DNA of 64,000 bases, taken from positions 62,001-126,000 of the forward strand of contig CAVJTH010000004.1 of assembly GCA_963652365.1 (NCBI GenBank), read 5' to 3'. Of this stretch, positions 17,742 to 25,869 are shown piece by piece. The notes beneath the pieces are model-generated. The model ran no database searches and had not been told where the DNA came from. It saw nothing but the letters and a program-made list of their open reading frames with translations. Source of the stretch: Hallerella sp963652365. GTDB lineage: Bacteria; Fibrobacterota; Fibrobacteria; Fibrobacterales; Fibrobacteraceae. A program made the position numbers and the translations under genes. Each line of letters begins with the position of its first letter. Positions within the stretch are counted from its first letter, which is position 1.

Positions 17742-18599
17742 CTAGAACGATTCGACGCGGGACTTTTCGCGTCGCTCGCGAAGTTCCTCGACGACGGTGT
17801 AGGGCATCTTCATGCAGTTCGGGGCGTAGGGACTGTTTTCCGTGTGAAAATCCGAGCCTCCCGTTCCGACAAGGCCGTAATGTTCGGCAAGTTCCCGGTA
17901 GCGCCTGGCAACCGCGCCTTTCTGGGCCGGCGAATAGGTTTCGATCCCCTTGAGTCCCGCTTCGACCAGATCGGGAATCAGCGAATCGACGCCGGACTTG
18001 TAGGGATGGGCGAGAACCGCGATCCCGCCGGCGTTTTCGATCAGTCGGATCGTCTGCTGGGGGTTGAGCCCGCGCTTTTCGACAAACGCCGGAGCGCCTT
18101 CGCCCAGGAACCTGTTGAACGCCTCCCCGAAATTGGAAACGTATTCCTCATCGACCAGGGCCATCGCGATGTGCGGCCTGCCGACGACCTTTCCCTTGCA
18201 GTATCCCATCACTTTTTCGAAGTGTACGTTCATGCCTAGCTGGGAAAGCTTCTTGAGTATCGCCTTTGCGCGGGAAACGCGCTGCCGCGCGCTTTCTTCC
18301 AGTTCCGTGTTCATGGCGAGATTGGTCGGATCGCAGAAATAGCCGAGAATGTGGACGTCGCGTCCTTGCCAGACGGAAGAGACCTCGATACCGGGAATCA
18401 GTTCCACGCCGAGCAGGTCCGCATAGGGCTTTGTCGCCATGTAGGAATCCAGCGTGTCGTGGTCGGTGACGGAAATGCAGCAAAGCCCCCGTCGCTTGCA
18501 GAGCCTTACCACTTCGAGCGGGGAGAGCGAGCCGTCCGAGAGGTTCGTGTGTATGTGCAGATCCGCAAAGCCCGTCTTTTGCCTGGAAGTCTCGTTCAT
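17742..18599 (-). CDS. PHP-domain phosphoesterase
   Basis: This 285-residue PHP-family metal-dependent phosphoesterase begins at ATG 18599, which overlaps the upstream stop codon (ATGA). All PHP metal motifs are visible in order: DLHIHTNLSDG (H15, H17), VTDHDTLD, GIEVS, AHPYKSG and GSDFHTEN. The stand-alone form with a helical insert after GIEVS resembles the YciV/RnaAM type, which acts on 3',5'-nucleotide bisphosphates or 5' RNA ends. The substrate cannot be settled by motif alone. The longer upstream reading frame is inside the neighbouring gene and is not used. Confidence 0.85.
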   Translation of the reverse strand: MNETSRQKTGFADLHIHTNLSDGSLSPLEVVRLCKRRGLCCISVTDHDTLDSYMATKPYADLLGVELIPGIEVSSVWQGRDVHILGYFCDPTNLAMNTELEESARQRVSRAKAILKKLSQLGMNVHFEKVMGYCKGKVVGRPHIAMALVDEEYVSNFGEAFNRFLGEGAPAFVEKRGLNPQQTIRLIENAGGIAVLAHPYKSGVDSLIPDLVEAGLKGIETYSPAQKGAVARRYRELAEHYGLVGTGGSDFHTENSPYAPNCMKMPYTVVEELRERREKSRVESF

Positions 18600-19174
18600 T
18601 GGGCGTTTCCGGCAAAGAGCTTCACCAGGAATTCGGAGCGCCTTTCGGGATTGTCTCCGGCGAGGAGGCTCAGGTTCAGCAGAGGAAAGAACTTTTCGGA
18701 ATCGAAGCCAAAGCGGTAAGTCGCCCCGCAGACCTTGGCGAGGTAGAGCATCTGGAAGAGAGGCTTCGGTTCGAGATAGACGCACGCCGTGAACGGAGAG
18801 CGGCAAAGCCTGTCCTGGATTTTCCCGAATTCGGATTCTCCGTAGCGACAGCCGATTCCCGTATAGTAGAGAACCTCCGACTGGATGCCGAGCGTTTGCA
18901 GAAAGCTTTCGTGCCGGGAGTTGGAAAGGAGAAGCGTTCCCGGGACCTTGCGCGTGTCGAGCGCTTTCAGAAAACTCGCATAGGCCAGTACGTCTTCGGA
19001 AATTTCGGGCAGAATCACCAGAAGTCCGCTAGTCCTGGCAAAGTCTATCGGGTATTCGAACGCTTCGCTGGAATCGCCCGCGCGCTTCGCGAACCACCGC
19101 AAGAGCGATTCCCGCGAACGGAACCGCTTGAAGAAGTATCGAAAGGTGTCGGCGAAATATGGCGAAGGTTTCAA
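18596..19174 (-). CDS. Conserved protein of unknown function
   Basis: This reading frame of about 192 residues is translationally coupled to the PHP gene through an ATGA overlap. I favour the TTG at 19174 because GGAG stands five bases upstream. A longer TTG start at 19225 would overlap rnhA and an AT-rich promoter region. The sequence alternates hydrophobic strands and helices (GLLVILPEISEDVLAYASFLKAL, shortened here) and has a region (YLEPKPLFQMLYLAKVCGA) faintly like the acceptor half of family 9 glycosyltransferases, but without its full motifs. I cannot assign a function. Confidence 0.6.
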   Translation of the reverse strand: MKPSPYFADTFRYFFKRFRSRESLLRWFAKRAGDSSEAFEYPIDFARTSGLLVILPEISEDVLAYASFLKALDTRKVPGTLLLSNSRHESFLQTLGIQSEVLYYTGIGCRYGESEFGKIQDRLCRSPFTACVYLEPKPLFQMLYLAKVCGATYRFGFDSEKFFPLLNLSLLAGDNPERRSEFLVKLFAGNAQ

Positions 19175-19202
19175 GTTGACTCCGATGTTTGGCAAAAGAA
19201 AA

Positions 19203-19212
19203 TATAAATTTT
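19203..19212 (+). promoter_or_regulatory. Promoter box next to rnhA start
   Basis: TATAAATTTT ends five bases upstream of ATG 19218, and there is no ribosome-binding sequence between them, so the transcript is probably leaderless. Read on the other strand the same AT-rich patch contains TATATTTT, which could serve the divergent gene at 19174. Confidence 0.4.
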
Positions 19213-19217
19213 CCGCG

Positions 19218-19862
19218 ATGAGCAAAACGAAGTTCTACGCGATCAAGTCGCCATCCGGACAAAAAATCGTCACCTCGTGGGCGGAATGCGAACGCTTGAC
19301 CCATGGCGTCAAGGGGTGTCTCTTCAAGGCGTTTGCGTCTCGCGCCGAAGCGGAATCGTGGATTTCCGGCGTATCGGAAAGGCATCCGGACGGTCTGCGC
19401 GTCTATGTTGACGGTTCCTTTTCGCCTGACTTCGATCGGGCGGGCTGGGCCTTTGTCGCAGTCGAAAACGATTGCGAAATCGCGTCGGAAAGCGGCGTGA
19501 CGGACTATCCCGCGGAAAGCCGCAATATCGACGGAGAACTCGAAGCGAGTCTCCGGGCCCTTTCCTGGCTAAGGCGTAGCGGAAAGTCGGGCGTCATCTG
19601 CCACGATTACGAAGGCATCGCGCGCTGGGCGAAGGGAGAATGGAAGGCGACGCGGCCGGTCGCCATCCGCTACCGGGATGCCGTCCGGGCCTATCCCGAC
19701 GCGAAATTCGAAAAGGTTCCGGCGCATTCGGGCGTCAAGTGGAACGAGGCGGTCGATGAACGCGCGAAAAAGGCGATTCTCCGGGCAAAAAACGCTCGCG
19801 CTTCGGAAAGAAACCCTTCTGCCTTGCCGCCGGTAGGCGGATCGCTGGATCTCTTCGCCTAG
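19218..19862 (+). CDS. rnhA: Ribonuclease H1 with N-terminal hybrid-binding domain
   Basis: This 214-residue RNase HI cleaves RNA in RNA-DNA hybrids. Residues 4-50 (KFYAIKSPSGQKIVTSW, then FKAFASRAEAESWI) form the caulimovirus-viroplasmin-type hybrid-binding domain found in eukaryotic-style RNase H1. Residues ~60-190 are the catalytic domain with D65 (VYVDGSF), E107 (DGELEAS), D130 (CHDYEG) and D180 (AVDERA), and H170 in VPAHSG. The C-terminal tail ends GGSLDLFA. No ribosome site precedes the ATG. The stop overlaps the end of the convergent aguA by four bases. Confidence 0.92.
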   Translation: MSKTKFYAIKSPSGQKIVTSWAECERLTHGVKGCLFKAFASRAEAESWISGVSERHPDGLRVYVDGSFSPDFDRAGWAFVAVENDCEIASESGVTDYPAESRNIDGELEASLRALSWLRRSGKSGVICHDYEGIARWAKGEWKATRPVAIRYRDAVRAYPDAKFEKVPAHSGVKWNEAVDERAKKAILRAKNARASERNPSALPPVGGSLDLFA

Positions 19863-20869
19863 CCTTCCTGCTTGCTCAGGCAGTGGAGGCTTCCGCCTTC
19901 CCGAATGACGCACGAGCAGTCGATGCCGATGATTTCCCGGTTCGGAAAGACCTTCGCGAAGTAGGCTTCGGCGGCGCTGTCGAAAGGCTCTTCGTATTTC
20001 GGATAGACAAGCGCTCCGTTCAGGAAGATGAAGTTCATGTAGGATGCCGGGAGCGTCGATCGTCCGAGCTTTTTTTGCGTCGGAATCTGGAGCGGATCGA
20101 CCGCGGCGGATTCGCCGTAATGGCGCCTGATCCACGTTTCGAGAATCGTGCGGTTTCTGAGCAGGCGGCTGAAATTCGGCTTTGACTGGTCCGCTTCCCA
20201 GGCGACGGCGATACGGTTCGGGGAGACAAACCGCGCGACGTTGTCGATGTGGCCGTCCGTGTGGTCGCCGCAAAGTCCGTCGGGGAGAACGAGCAGGTCG
20301 GAAAGCCCGAGCGCTTCGCGAATCGACGCTTCGACTTTTCGGATGTCCGCCTTCGGGTTCCGGTTCTTGCCGACAAGGCAGGGAAGCGTCGTGATGCCGA
20401 GACCGTCGCCGTTCACTTCGATGGCGCCTCCCTCGAAGACAAAGGGAAATTCCTTGACCGCGAGTCTCCTTTTCTTTGCGATGCCGTGAGGAACCATTCT
20501 GTCGCAATCCCAGGGGGGGAACTTTTCGCCCCAGGCGTTGAATTCGAACTTCGCGATCTTTACGCGGCCTTTTTCGTTATAGACGAAGAACGGTCCGTAA
20601 TCCCGTATCCAGATGTCGTCCGTTTCGATGCGGATGAATTTCGGCTTGAAGGACGCCTTGGAAAAGATCTTCTTCCTGTCCGCCGGCAGGGAAAATTCCG
20701 GCTCGACGAGAACGTTCGCCGTCTGGAAACGCGAGACGATTTCGATCAGCCTGTAGTAAAAGTCGAAGATGCGTTCGCGGTTTTCGCCCTGCCAGTTCTT
20801 TTCGTTGTGCGGAAAGGCAAGCCAGATGGCTTTCTGGGTTTCCCATTCGGCGGGGTAGCGGAGTTTCAT
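19859..20869 (-). CDS. aguA: Agmatine deiminase
   Basis: This 336-residue deiminase of the peptidyl-arginine-deiminase fold hydrolyses agmatine to N-carbamoylputrescine and ammonia. The active-site residues are visible: E147 in FEGGAIEVNG, H203/D205/H207 in CGDHTDGHIDN, and the nucleophile C330 in GGSLHCLS. DDIWIRDYGP near residue 84 is the family's substrate-binding segment. The ATG at 20869 overlaps the aguB stop (ATGA), so the two enzymes are coupled. Together they make putrescine from agmatine. The Porphyromonas-type peptidylarginine deiminases share the fold, but the missing signal peptide and the AguB partner support agmatine as substrate. Confidence 0.92.
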   Translation of the reverse strand: MKLRYPAEWETQKAIWLAFPHNEKNWQGENRERIFDFYYRLIEIVSRFQTANVLVEPEFSLPADRKKIFSKASFKPKFIRIETDDIWIRDYGPFFVYNEKGRVKIAKFEFNAWGEKFPPWDCDRMVPHGIAKKRRLAVKEFPFVFEGGAIEVNGDGLGITTLPCLVGKNRNPKADIRKVEASIREALGLSDLLVLPDGLCGDHTDGHIDNVARFVSPNRIAVAWEADQSKPNFSRLLRNRTILETWIRRHYGESAAVDPLQIPTQKKLGRSTLPASYMNFIFLNGALVYPKYEEPFDSAAEAYFAKVFPNREIIGIDCSCVIREGGSLHCLSKQEG

Positions 20870-21732
20870 GGCGTGTCCCATGTCTTGAGAATGTCCTTGT
20901 AGAGATCCGTCCGACGGTCGCGGAAATGCGGCCACCACCGGCGATTGGATTCGATTTCGGAAAGATCCAGGTCCGCGACGGAAGATCCGAGAAATTCCGG
21001 TCCCAGGTCTTTTTGCACATATCCGTCCGGTGCGGAGACGAAGGAATGTCCCCAGAACGTGAGATCGCCTTCGGTCCCGATACGGTTCGCCGCGACGACA
21101 AAGACCCGGTTCGCGATGGCGTGTCCGCGCATGACGGTCGTCCAGCTGTCCTTTTGCCGTTCGTAGAGGGTTTCCGGTTCCTTCCTGTCCCAGCCGATGG
21201 CGGTCGGATAGATCAGGATGTCCGCACCCTTGAGCGATTCGATGCGTGCCGCTTCGGGAAACCACTGGTCCCAGCAAATGAGGATTCCGAGATTTCCGGC
21301 GGAAGTGGCAATCGGGGCGAATCCCGTGTCGCCCGGCGCGAAATAGTACTTTTCGTAAAACCCCGGATCGTCCGGAATGTGGCTCTTGCGGTAAAGCCCG
21401 GCAACGCTTCCGTCCCGCTCGAAGACGAACGCGCTGTTGTAATAGATTCCGCGTGCTCGCTTTTCGAAAAACGGAAAGACGACGACGCATCCGAGTTCTC
21501 TTGCCATCTTCTGCCATTCGCCGACAATCGCGTCGCCTTTTTCGATGGCGTGGTCGAAGCCCCTTTCGCTTTCTTCGATGGGAAAGTAGGGCGTGTGGCA
21601 AAGTTCGGGAAGAACCAGAAGGTCGATTTTCGAATCGTTTAGCTTTCGGGCTTCTTCGAGATACCAGGCGTTTGTCGTCTGGGATGTTCCAAGCCATTTT
21701 CCTTGCAGAATTGCCGTGCGGATGTGTTTCAT
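20866..21732 (-). CDS. aguB: N-carbamoylputrescine amidase
   Basis: This 288-residue nitrilase-superfamily amidase converts N-carbamoylputrescine to putrescine, CO2 and ammonia. The Glu-Lys-Cys triad is E43 (LPELCHTPYF), K116 (YRKSHIPDD) and C153 (ILICWDQWFPE). The HIPDDPGFYEKYYF stretch is characteristic of plant and bacterial AguB. I start at ATG 21732, because the longer frame runs through the promoter box. Only CCC separates that box from the ATG, so the mRNA appears leaderless. It is the first gene of an aguB-aguA operon. Confidence 0.92.
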   Translation of the reverse strand: MKHIRTAILQGKWLGTSQTTNAWYLEEARKLNDSKIDLLVLPELCHTPYFPIEESERGFDHAIEKGDAIVGEWQKMARELGCVVVFPFFEKRARGIYYNSAFVFERDGSVAGLYRKSHIPDDPGFYEKYYFAPGDTGFAPIATSAGNLGILICWDQWFPEAARIESLKGADILIYPTAIGWDRKEPETLYERQKDSWTTVMRGHAIANRVFVVAANRIGTEGDLTFWGHSFVSAPDGYVQKDLGPEFLGSSVADLDLSEIESNRRWWPHFRDRRTDLYKDILKTWDTP

Positions 21733-21735
21733 GGG

Positions 21736-21745
21736 CAAAAATCTA
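21736..21745 (-). promoter_or_regulatory. Promoter box abutting aguB
   Basis: On the minus strand TAGATTTTTG is followed by CCC and then the aguB ATG. The upstream string GTTTTCTAGATTT is also found just before valS. No ribosome site fits between, predicting a leaderless transcript. Confidence 0.5.
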
Positions 21746-21776
21746 GAAAACATCCTCGCGTCTCCTTAGGCTTTTC

Positions 21777-21783
21777 TAACTTG
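21777..21783 (+). promoter_or_regulatory. Promoter box upstream of the SGNH lipoprotein gene
   Basis: TTTTCTAACTTG ends six bases before GTG 21790. It matches the TATCTTG version of the box seen elsewhere in the window. Together with the aguB box it forms a compact divergent promoter pair, with the two start codons only 57 bases apart. Confidence 0.45.
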
Positions 21784-21789
21784 TTTCGC

Positions 21790-23679
21790 GTGAAAAGCAA
21801 GATTCCTCCGTTCTTCCTTCTTGTCCCGCTGTGCGCCGTATTTCTCCTTGGCTGCGCACCCTCGTCTTCGAGCGGAAAGATGCCGTTCGATATTCCCAAG
21901 GAAGCGAAAGGCATGCCGCTTGTCGATTCCGTCGCTCCGGGTGTCGAAATCCGCTACGTGTCCGTCGAGGATTCCTTGGCGCTTCCGACAAGGGCCGCCC
22001 TGGATTTCGCCATGTATTTCCGGAACCCGTTCCGGGAAGCGGGGCAGTCGGAAATTCCCGAGCACGCGAAGCCTCTTGACTTTTCGAAAGGCGAACTTCC
22101 GTTCCCGATGTTCGACAGCGTTTCGCTTGCGATGCCAAAGTCCTTGCCGGGAACGCTTCCGCTTGCATGGGAGCCGTTCACGAAATATCTGTTCGCGCAT
22201 GGCGGCGGAGACTCTCTTGCCGAAGCGATCCGCGGCGTGGAAAGCGTCAAGTGGGGGAGAACGAACACCTTTGCCGACTTCCAGAAAGTGGAAATTCTTC
22301 GTCTTGTCGGCGATTCGACGCAAGGATTTTATTGGTGGGCGGAGGTTCATCCGCGCAAGTGGACCGGAGTTTCCCCGTTTTGGGGCAGGCTTCGCCACCG
22401 TCCGACCGAAAGCGAACGCCGAGCGTTCCTCTCCTACACGTCCGACACGCTTTCGCTCGAAGCCTCGCTAGACTGGGCGCGCACGCTTGCCGCCTACCTG
22501 TATCCGTCGCTCAACACGGACATCGAGCCGATTCCCCCCGGCAGCGCCTGGCATGGAAAGCGGCCCTTTGTCGTGATGCGCGGAAATCCGATGGGAACGC
22601 CGCTCTGGGTCGCGCTCGACGTGCCCGCGTTTCGAAACGCACTTCCGCAGGATTCCCTGCCGAGCGAGACCGCCGAACCGGTACGCAGACCGGATACGTC
22701 GTCTTTCCGCAGGCTAGAAGCTCTAAAACGCTTGCAGGGCGTGTGCCCGGAGACTCCCGAAACGAAAGCGTTCCAGGCGAATCTCGCCAGGGTCCTGGAC
22801 TCCCTGCCGCCTGCTCAAGACGCCTGGAGTTCCGGAGGAATGCTCTACTTCCGGCGCGACGCGAACGCCCTTCTCGCCGAAGATTTCACCTTGCAGGATT
22901 CTCTCCACAATCCGCTGCCGCGACTTCTCGAACTGAAGAAAATCCTGGATTCGCTGAACATCCAGTTTTTGATCGTGCCGATTCCGACGAAGGAATCCGT
23001 CTATCCGCACCGAATGATCCCGGGGACTTCGGATACGCTCTGCGTCGATGTCGCCGGTCACCGGTTTCTCCGTACGATGCTCGAATCGGGACTGGACGTC
23101 CTGGACGTTTTTCCGGCGCTTCTCGCCCAGCGTTCGAACGACACCGAAAGCGGTTCTGTCTTCCAGAAAAACGATACGCACTGGTCGGAGAGCGGACTTC
23201 TCGCCGCGATGGAACTTCTCGCGGAAAGAGTCGTCTCCTACGATTGGTACGCCGCTTCGGGAGCGCATCCCGGAACCCTTGAACTCCGCGACACGACAAT
23301 CGTTCGCGAAGGCGACCTGATCGTCCAGCTTCCCAAGGCGGAACAGGGACTTTACGCGCCAGAGACCCTCGAAGTCAAGAAGGTCTATCGAGACGGAAAG
23401 CCGTATCGCGGAAACCGGGAAAGCCCGATTCTCTTGATGGGGGATTCCTTTACCGGCGTCTTCGAATCGGTCGATGGAAAGTCGGGAGGACCCGGATCGC
23501 TTCTCGCCTTTGCGACAGGTTTGGACGTGCAGGTGCTGACCAGCTGGGGAGGAGGCCCGGGCGTGCGGCATCGGGTCATGAAGGACCAGAAGACTCTCCG
23601 CTCGAAACGCCTCGTCATTTACATGCTGACGATGCGCGACTTCTGGATGTCGCCGATGGAATGGAATGCGTTACAGTAA
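21790..23679 (+). CDS. AlgJ/AlgX-like SGNH lipoprotein
   Basis: This 629-residue lipoprotein has its lipobox at VFLLGC (C22) when started at GTG 21790. The C-terminal half carries the alginate O-acetyltransferase-type SGNH signature: D462 and H464 in KNDTHWSESG and the nucleophile S553 in LLMGDSFTG. The 91-residue spacing is close to AlgJ. The N-terminal ~330 residues have no recognised domain and contain many short acidic or Pro-rich segments. AlgJ/AlgX proteins add or transfer acetyl groups on exopolysaccharides outside the cytoplasmic membrane. No MBOAT acyl donor is encoded in the window, so the acyl source is unknown. The next two genes overlap, forming one operon. Confidence 0.75.
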   Translation: MKSKIPPFFLLVPLCAVFLLGCAPSSSSGKMPFDIPKEAKGMPLVDSVAPGVEIRYVSVEDSLALPTRAALDFAMYFRNPFREAGQSEIPEHAKPLDFSKGELPFPMFDSVSLAMPKSLPGTLPLAWEPFTKYLFAHGGGDSLAEAIRGVESVKWGRTNTFADFQKVEILRLVGDSTQGFYWWAEVHPRKWTGVSPFWGRLRHRPTESERRAFLSYTSDTLSLEASLDWARTLAAYLYPSLNTDIEPIPPGSAWHGKRPFVVMRGNPMGTPLWVALDVPAFRNALPQDSLPSETAEPVRRPDTSSFRRLEALKRLQGVCPETPETKAFQANLARVLDSLPPAQDAWSSGGMLYFRRDANALLAEDFTLQDSLHNPLPRLLELKKILDSLNIQFLIVPIPTKESVYPHRMIPGTSDTLCVDVAGHRFLRTMLESGLDVLDVFPALLAQRSNDTESGSVFQKNDTHWSESGLLAAMELLAERVVSYDWYAASGAHPGTLELRDTTIVREGDLIVQLPKAEQGLYAPETLEVKKVYRDGKPYRGNRESPILLMGDSFTGVFESVDGKSGGPGSLLAFATGLDVQVLTSWGGGPGVRHRVMKDQKTLRSKRLVIYMLTMRDFWMSPMEWNALQ

Positions 23680-24391
23680 GCGAAAGTTCTTCACCCTCTT
23701 CTTTGCCGTGGTCGTTGTCGTGACCTCGTTCTGCCTCTTTTTCGAAACGGGAAAATCGACGCCGGTTTCCCTGCGCAAGGCGGCCTGCACCTTCGAAAAC
23801 CTGGGGGCGTCCTGCTTCGATTCGTCAGCGGCCTGGAACGGCGGGCTTCTCTACTTCGACAGCGTTCTCGCCGCGACCGGCGATACGGTCGGAGCGGTCA
23901 AGGCTCTCTTCTGGGATCACTGGAACTTGCGGTTTGTCGGAAAGGAACGCTCGGAAGATCCCCGAGCGATCTTTCCGCATCGCGTGCTCGAAAGCGGCGT
24001 CTCTTCCTGCGTCGGCGCGACCTGGCTCGCCCTGATGCTCGGAGAAGCGCGAAACGTCCGGATCGACGCGATTCTCCTGCCGGGGCACGTTTTCTTTCGG
24101 ACCTGCGACGTCAACATGGAACCGAACCGTTCGGGATATTCCTATACCGACGAGGAATACCGCCAAAAGTATGCGGCAGGACCGTGGAGCGGTTACGAAT
24201 TTTCGCCGCTTCGCAAGAAGCAGTTCCTGGGCATTGTCGCCTTCAACCTGGGAAACTCGCTTCGGAAAACGGATCCCCAAAAGGCGCTCGCCTGGTATAA
24301 GGTAGCCAGCGAATTTTTCCCGGCATTCCCCGGCATCGAGGCGAACCGGATTCTTGCGCTAAAGGAACTCAGCCGTTCCGCCGGGGACTAG
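23666..24391 (+). CDS. Membrane-anchored transglutaminase-like protein
   Basis: This 241-residue protein has a single N-terminal membrane anchor (residues 8-26). Residues ~40-150 resemble the SirB1-type transglutaminase-like core, with C115 in SGVSSCVGATWLALML and H141 in LLPGHVFFR. C115 and H141 would be two of the usual Cys-His-Asp triad; the third residue is uncertain. The C-terminal ~60 residues are a helical TPR-like pair (DPQKALAWYKVASEFFPAFPG). Catalytic transglutaminase-like proteins of this kind cleave or cross-link peptides, but many are non-enzymatic. The start overlaps the upstream SGNH gene by 14 bases, and the stop overlaps the next GTG by one base. Confidence 0.7.
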   Translation: MRYSKRKFFTLFFAVVVVVTSFCLFFETGKSTPVSLRKAACTFENLGASCFDSSAAWNGGLLYFDSVLAATGDTVGAVKALFWDHWNLRFVGKERSEDPRAIFPHRVLESGVSSCVGATWLALMLGEARNVRIDAILLPGHVFFRTCDVNMEPNRSGYSYTDEEYRQKYAAGPWSGYEFSPLRKKQFLGIVAFNLGNSLRKTDPQKALAWYKVASEFFPAFPGIEANRILALKELSRSAGD

Positions 24392-25860
24392 TGAATCCGA
24401 CGCCTTTCAAGCTTCTCTTTTCCCTGGCAGTCGTCCTGTTCGCCTTTTTTCCCTTGACGGATACGGACATCTGGTGGCACTTGGCTTCGGCGCGCGAATT
24501 TCTCCAGAACGGCCTGGCAAAAAGCGATCCGTTCTGCTGGACGCCTTCGCGCTTTCCATGGCTAGACATCCATCTCTATTTTCAGCTTCTCGTCCATTTT
24601 CTCTTTGTGCACGCGGGAAGCCTTGGACTGGTCGTTTTCAAGTCGCTCGCCTGGGGAATGGTCGCGTTCCTCTGGGTCCTTCCCGTAAAGCGCCGCGTTC
24701 CGCTGCTTGAATTTTCCGTGGCGATCGGTTTTGCGTTTCTCTTTCGGTACGCTCTGGAATGCCGTCCCCTTTTCGCGTCGATGCTTTTTCTGGGCGTTTT
24801 CTGGAATCTTCTGCCCGAGCTCGAAAGACGATTTTCCGTCCGATACGCGCTTTCCGTCCTTTCGCTCCTTGCCGTCGAATGGGTCTGGGTGCGAACGCAG
24901 GGACTTTTTGCGCTGGGATTTGCGATGTCCTTCCTGTCGATGGCTTTTTCGTGGAAGCGCCTTTCGACGGGACAAAGGTGGGGAAGCGGAATCTTTTTCG
25001 CGGCGCTCCTGACTGTTCCGCTGTGGCGTCCCCAGGGCGCCTCGCTTTGGCTCTATCCCTTCGGGCTTTTGGACCGTCTTGTCGGAGGGAGCACTTCCGC
25101 GCAGGTCTTTGCCCGGGAAATCGCCGAGAACCGTTCGCCCCTGACGCTTCTCGCCGCGGGAGAAAACGCGATCGCCCTGTTCGCGCTGCTTTTGGCGGTC
25201 CTGGCTTCTGTCGTTTTCATTCTTCGCCGATTTCGAACGGAAGCCTCGTTTCGTCTGGCGTGGATCCTTGCCGTCTGCGCGCTTGCGCTGGTCGCGGAGC
25301 GGAACGTGACGCTTTTCTTCTTTCCCTTTGCGTGGCTTCTCGGCGAGAAGGTTTCGCTGGCAAGACGTTTTCCCCGCGTTCATCGAAGCGGCACCTGGAT
25401 CGGATGCTTTCTTCTGGCTTTCATCGTCGGATTCTTTTTACGCAGCGTTCCCGCCTACATCCGGAGCGGTTCGTTTGTACCGGTTTCTCCGGAGCGCGTT
25501 CCCGTGGGAGCGACTTCGTTTGTTCGAAACCACCCGCTTCCCGATGGCGTCCGGATCTTTCACGACGACCGATCGGGCGGATTTCTCGAATGGAACGTTC
25601 CGGGCCTGAAAACCTACATCGATGGAAGATTCATTCTCAAGGACTCCGCGTTTTTCGCCACCTACCTGGGCTACGCTCAAAATCCGGAAAGATTTTTTTC
25701 GGATGCGGATTCGCTAGGAATCGGACGAGCGCTTCTGCCGATTCGCTACTTTACGCCGTGGAAAGACCTGGCAAGATCGATTTCGCGGCATAGCGACTGG
25801 AACGTGGTTTACGTGGACAGTTTCTATGTCGTCTTGGACCGGCGAAACTTTAATTTTTAA
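24391..25860 (+). CDS. Polytopic membrane protein, GT-C-like
   Basis: This 489-residue protein starts with GTG sharing one base with the previous stop. It has about ten transmembrane segments up to residue ~350 and a C-terminal soluble domain of ~140 residues (VGATSFVRNHPLPDGVRIFHDD to the end). The first loop has DTDIWWHLASAREFL, and the domain after the last helix (GGFLEWNVPGLKTYIDGRF) is typical of the periplasmic part of membrane proteins related to GT-C glycosyltransferases. The Asp-Thr-Asp in the first loop matches where GT-C enzymes carry a catalytic acidic residue. A glycosyltransferase role in surface polymer assembly is inferred. It closes the 21790-25860 operon. Confidence 0.65.
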   Translation: MNPTPFKLLFSLAVVLFAFFPLTDTDIWWHLASAREFLQNGLAKSDPFCWTPSRFPWLDIHLYFQLLVHFLFVHAGSLGLVVFKSLAWGMVAFLWVLPVKRRVPLLEFSVAIGFAFLFRYALECRPLFASMLFLGVFWNLLPELERRFSVRYALSVLSLLAVEWVWVRTQGLFALGFAMSFLSMAFSWKRLSTGQRWGSGIFFAALLTVPLWRPQGASLWLYPFGLLDRLVGGSTSAQVFAREIAENRSPLTLLAAGENAIALFALLLAVLASVVFILRRFRTEASFRLAWILAVCALALVAERNVTLFFFPFAWLLGEKVSLARRFPRVHRSGTWIGCFLLAFIVGFFLRSVPAYIRSGSFVPVSPERVPVGATSFVRNHPLPDGVRIFHDDRSGGFLEWNVPGLKTYIDGRFILKDSAFFATYLGYAQNPERFFSDADSLGIGRALLPIRYFTPWKDLARSISRHSDWNVVYVDSFYVVLDRRNFNF

Positions 25861-25865
25861 ATTTG
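25858..25865 (+). promoter_or_regulatory. TAAATTTG box directly upstream of the lipoprotein gene
   Basis: TAAATTTG overlaps the stop codon of the previous gene and is separated by CGCC from ATG 25870. It is an exact TA-N2-TTTG match, the -7 element described for Bacteroidota promoters. No ribosome site intervenes. Confidence 0.5.
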
Positions 25866-25869
25866 CGCC

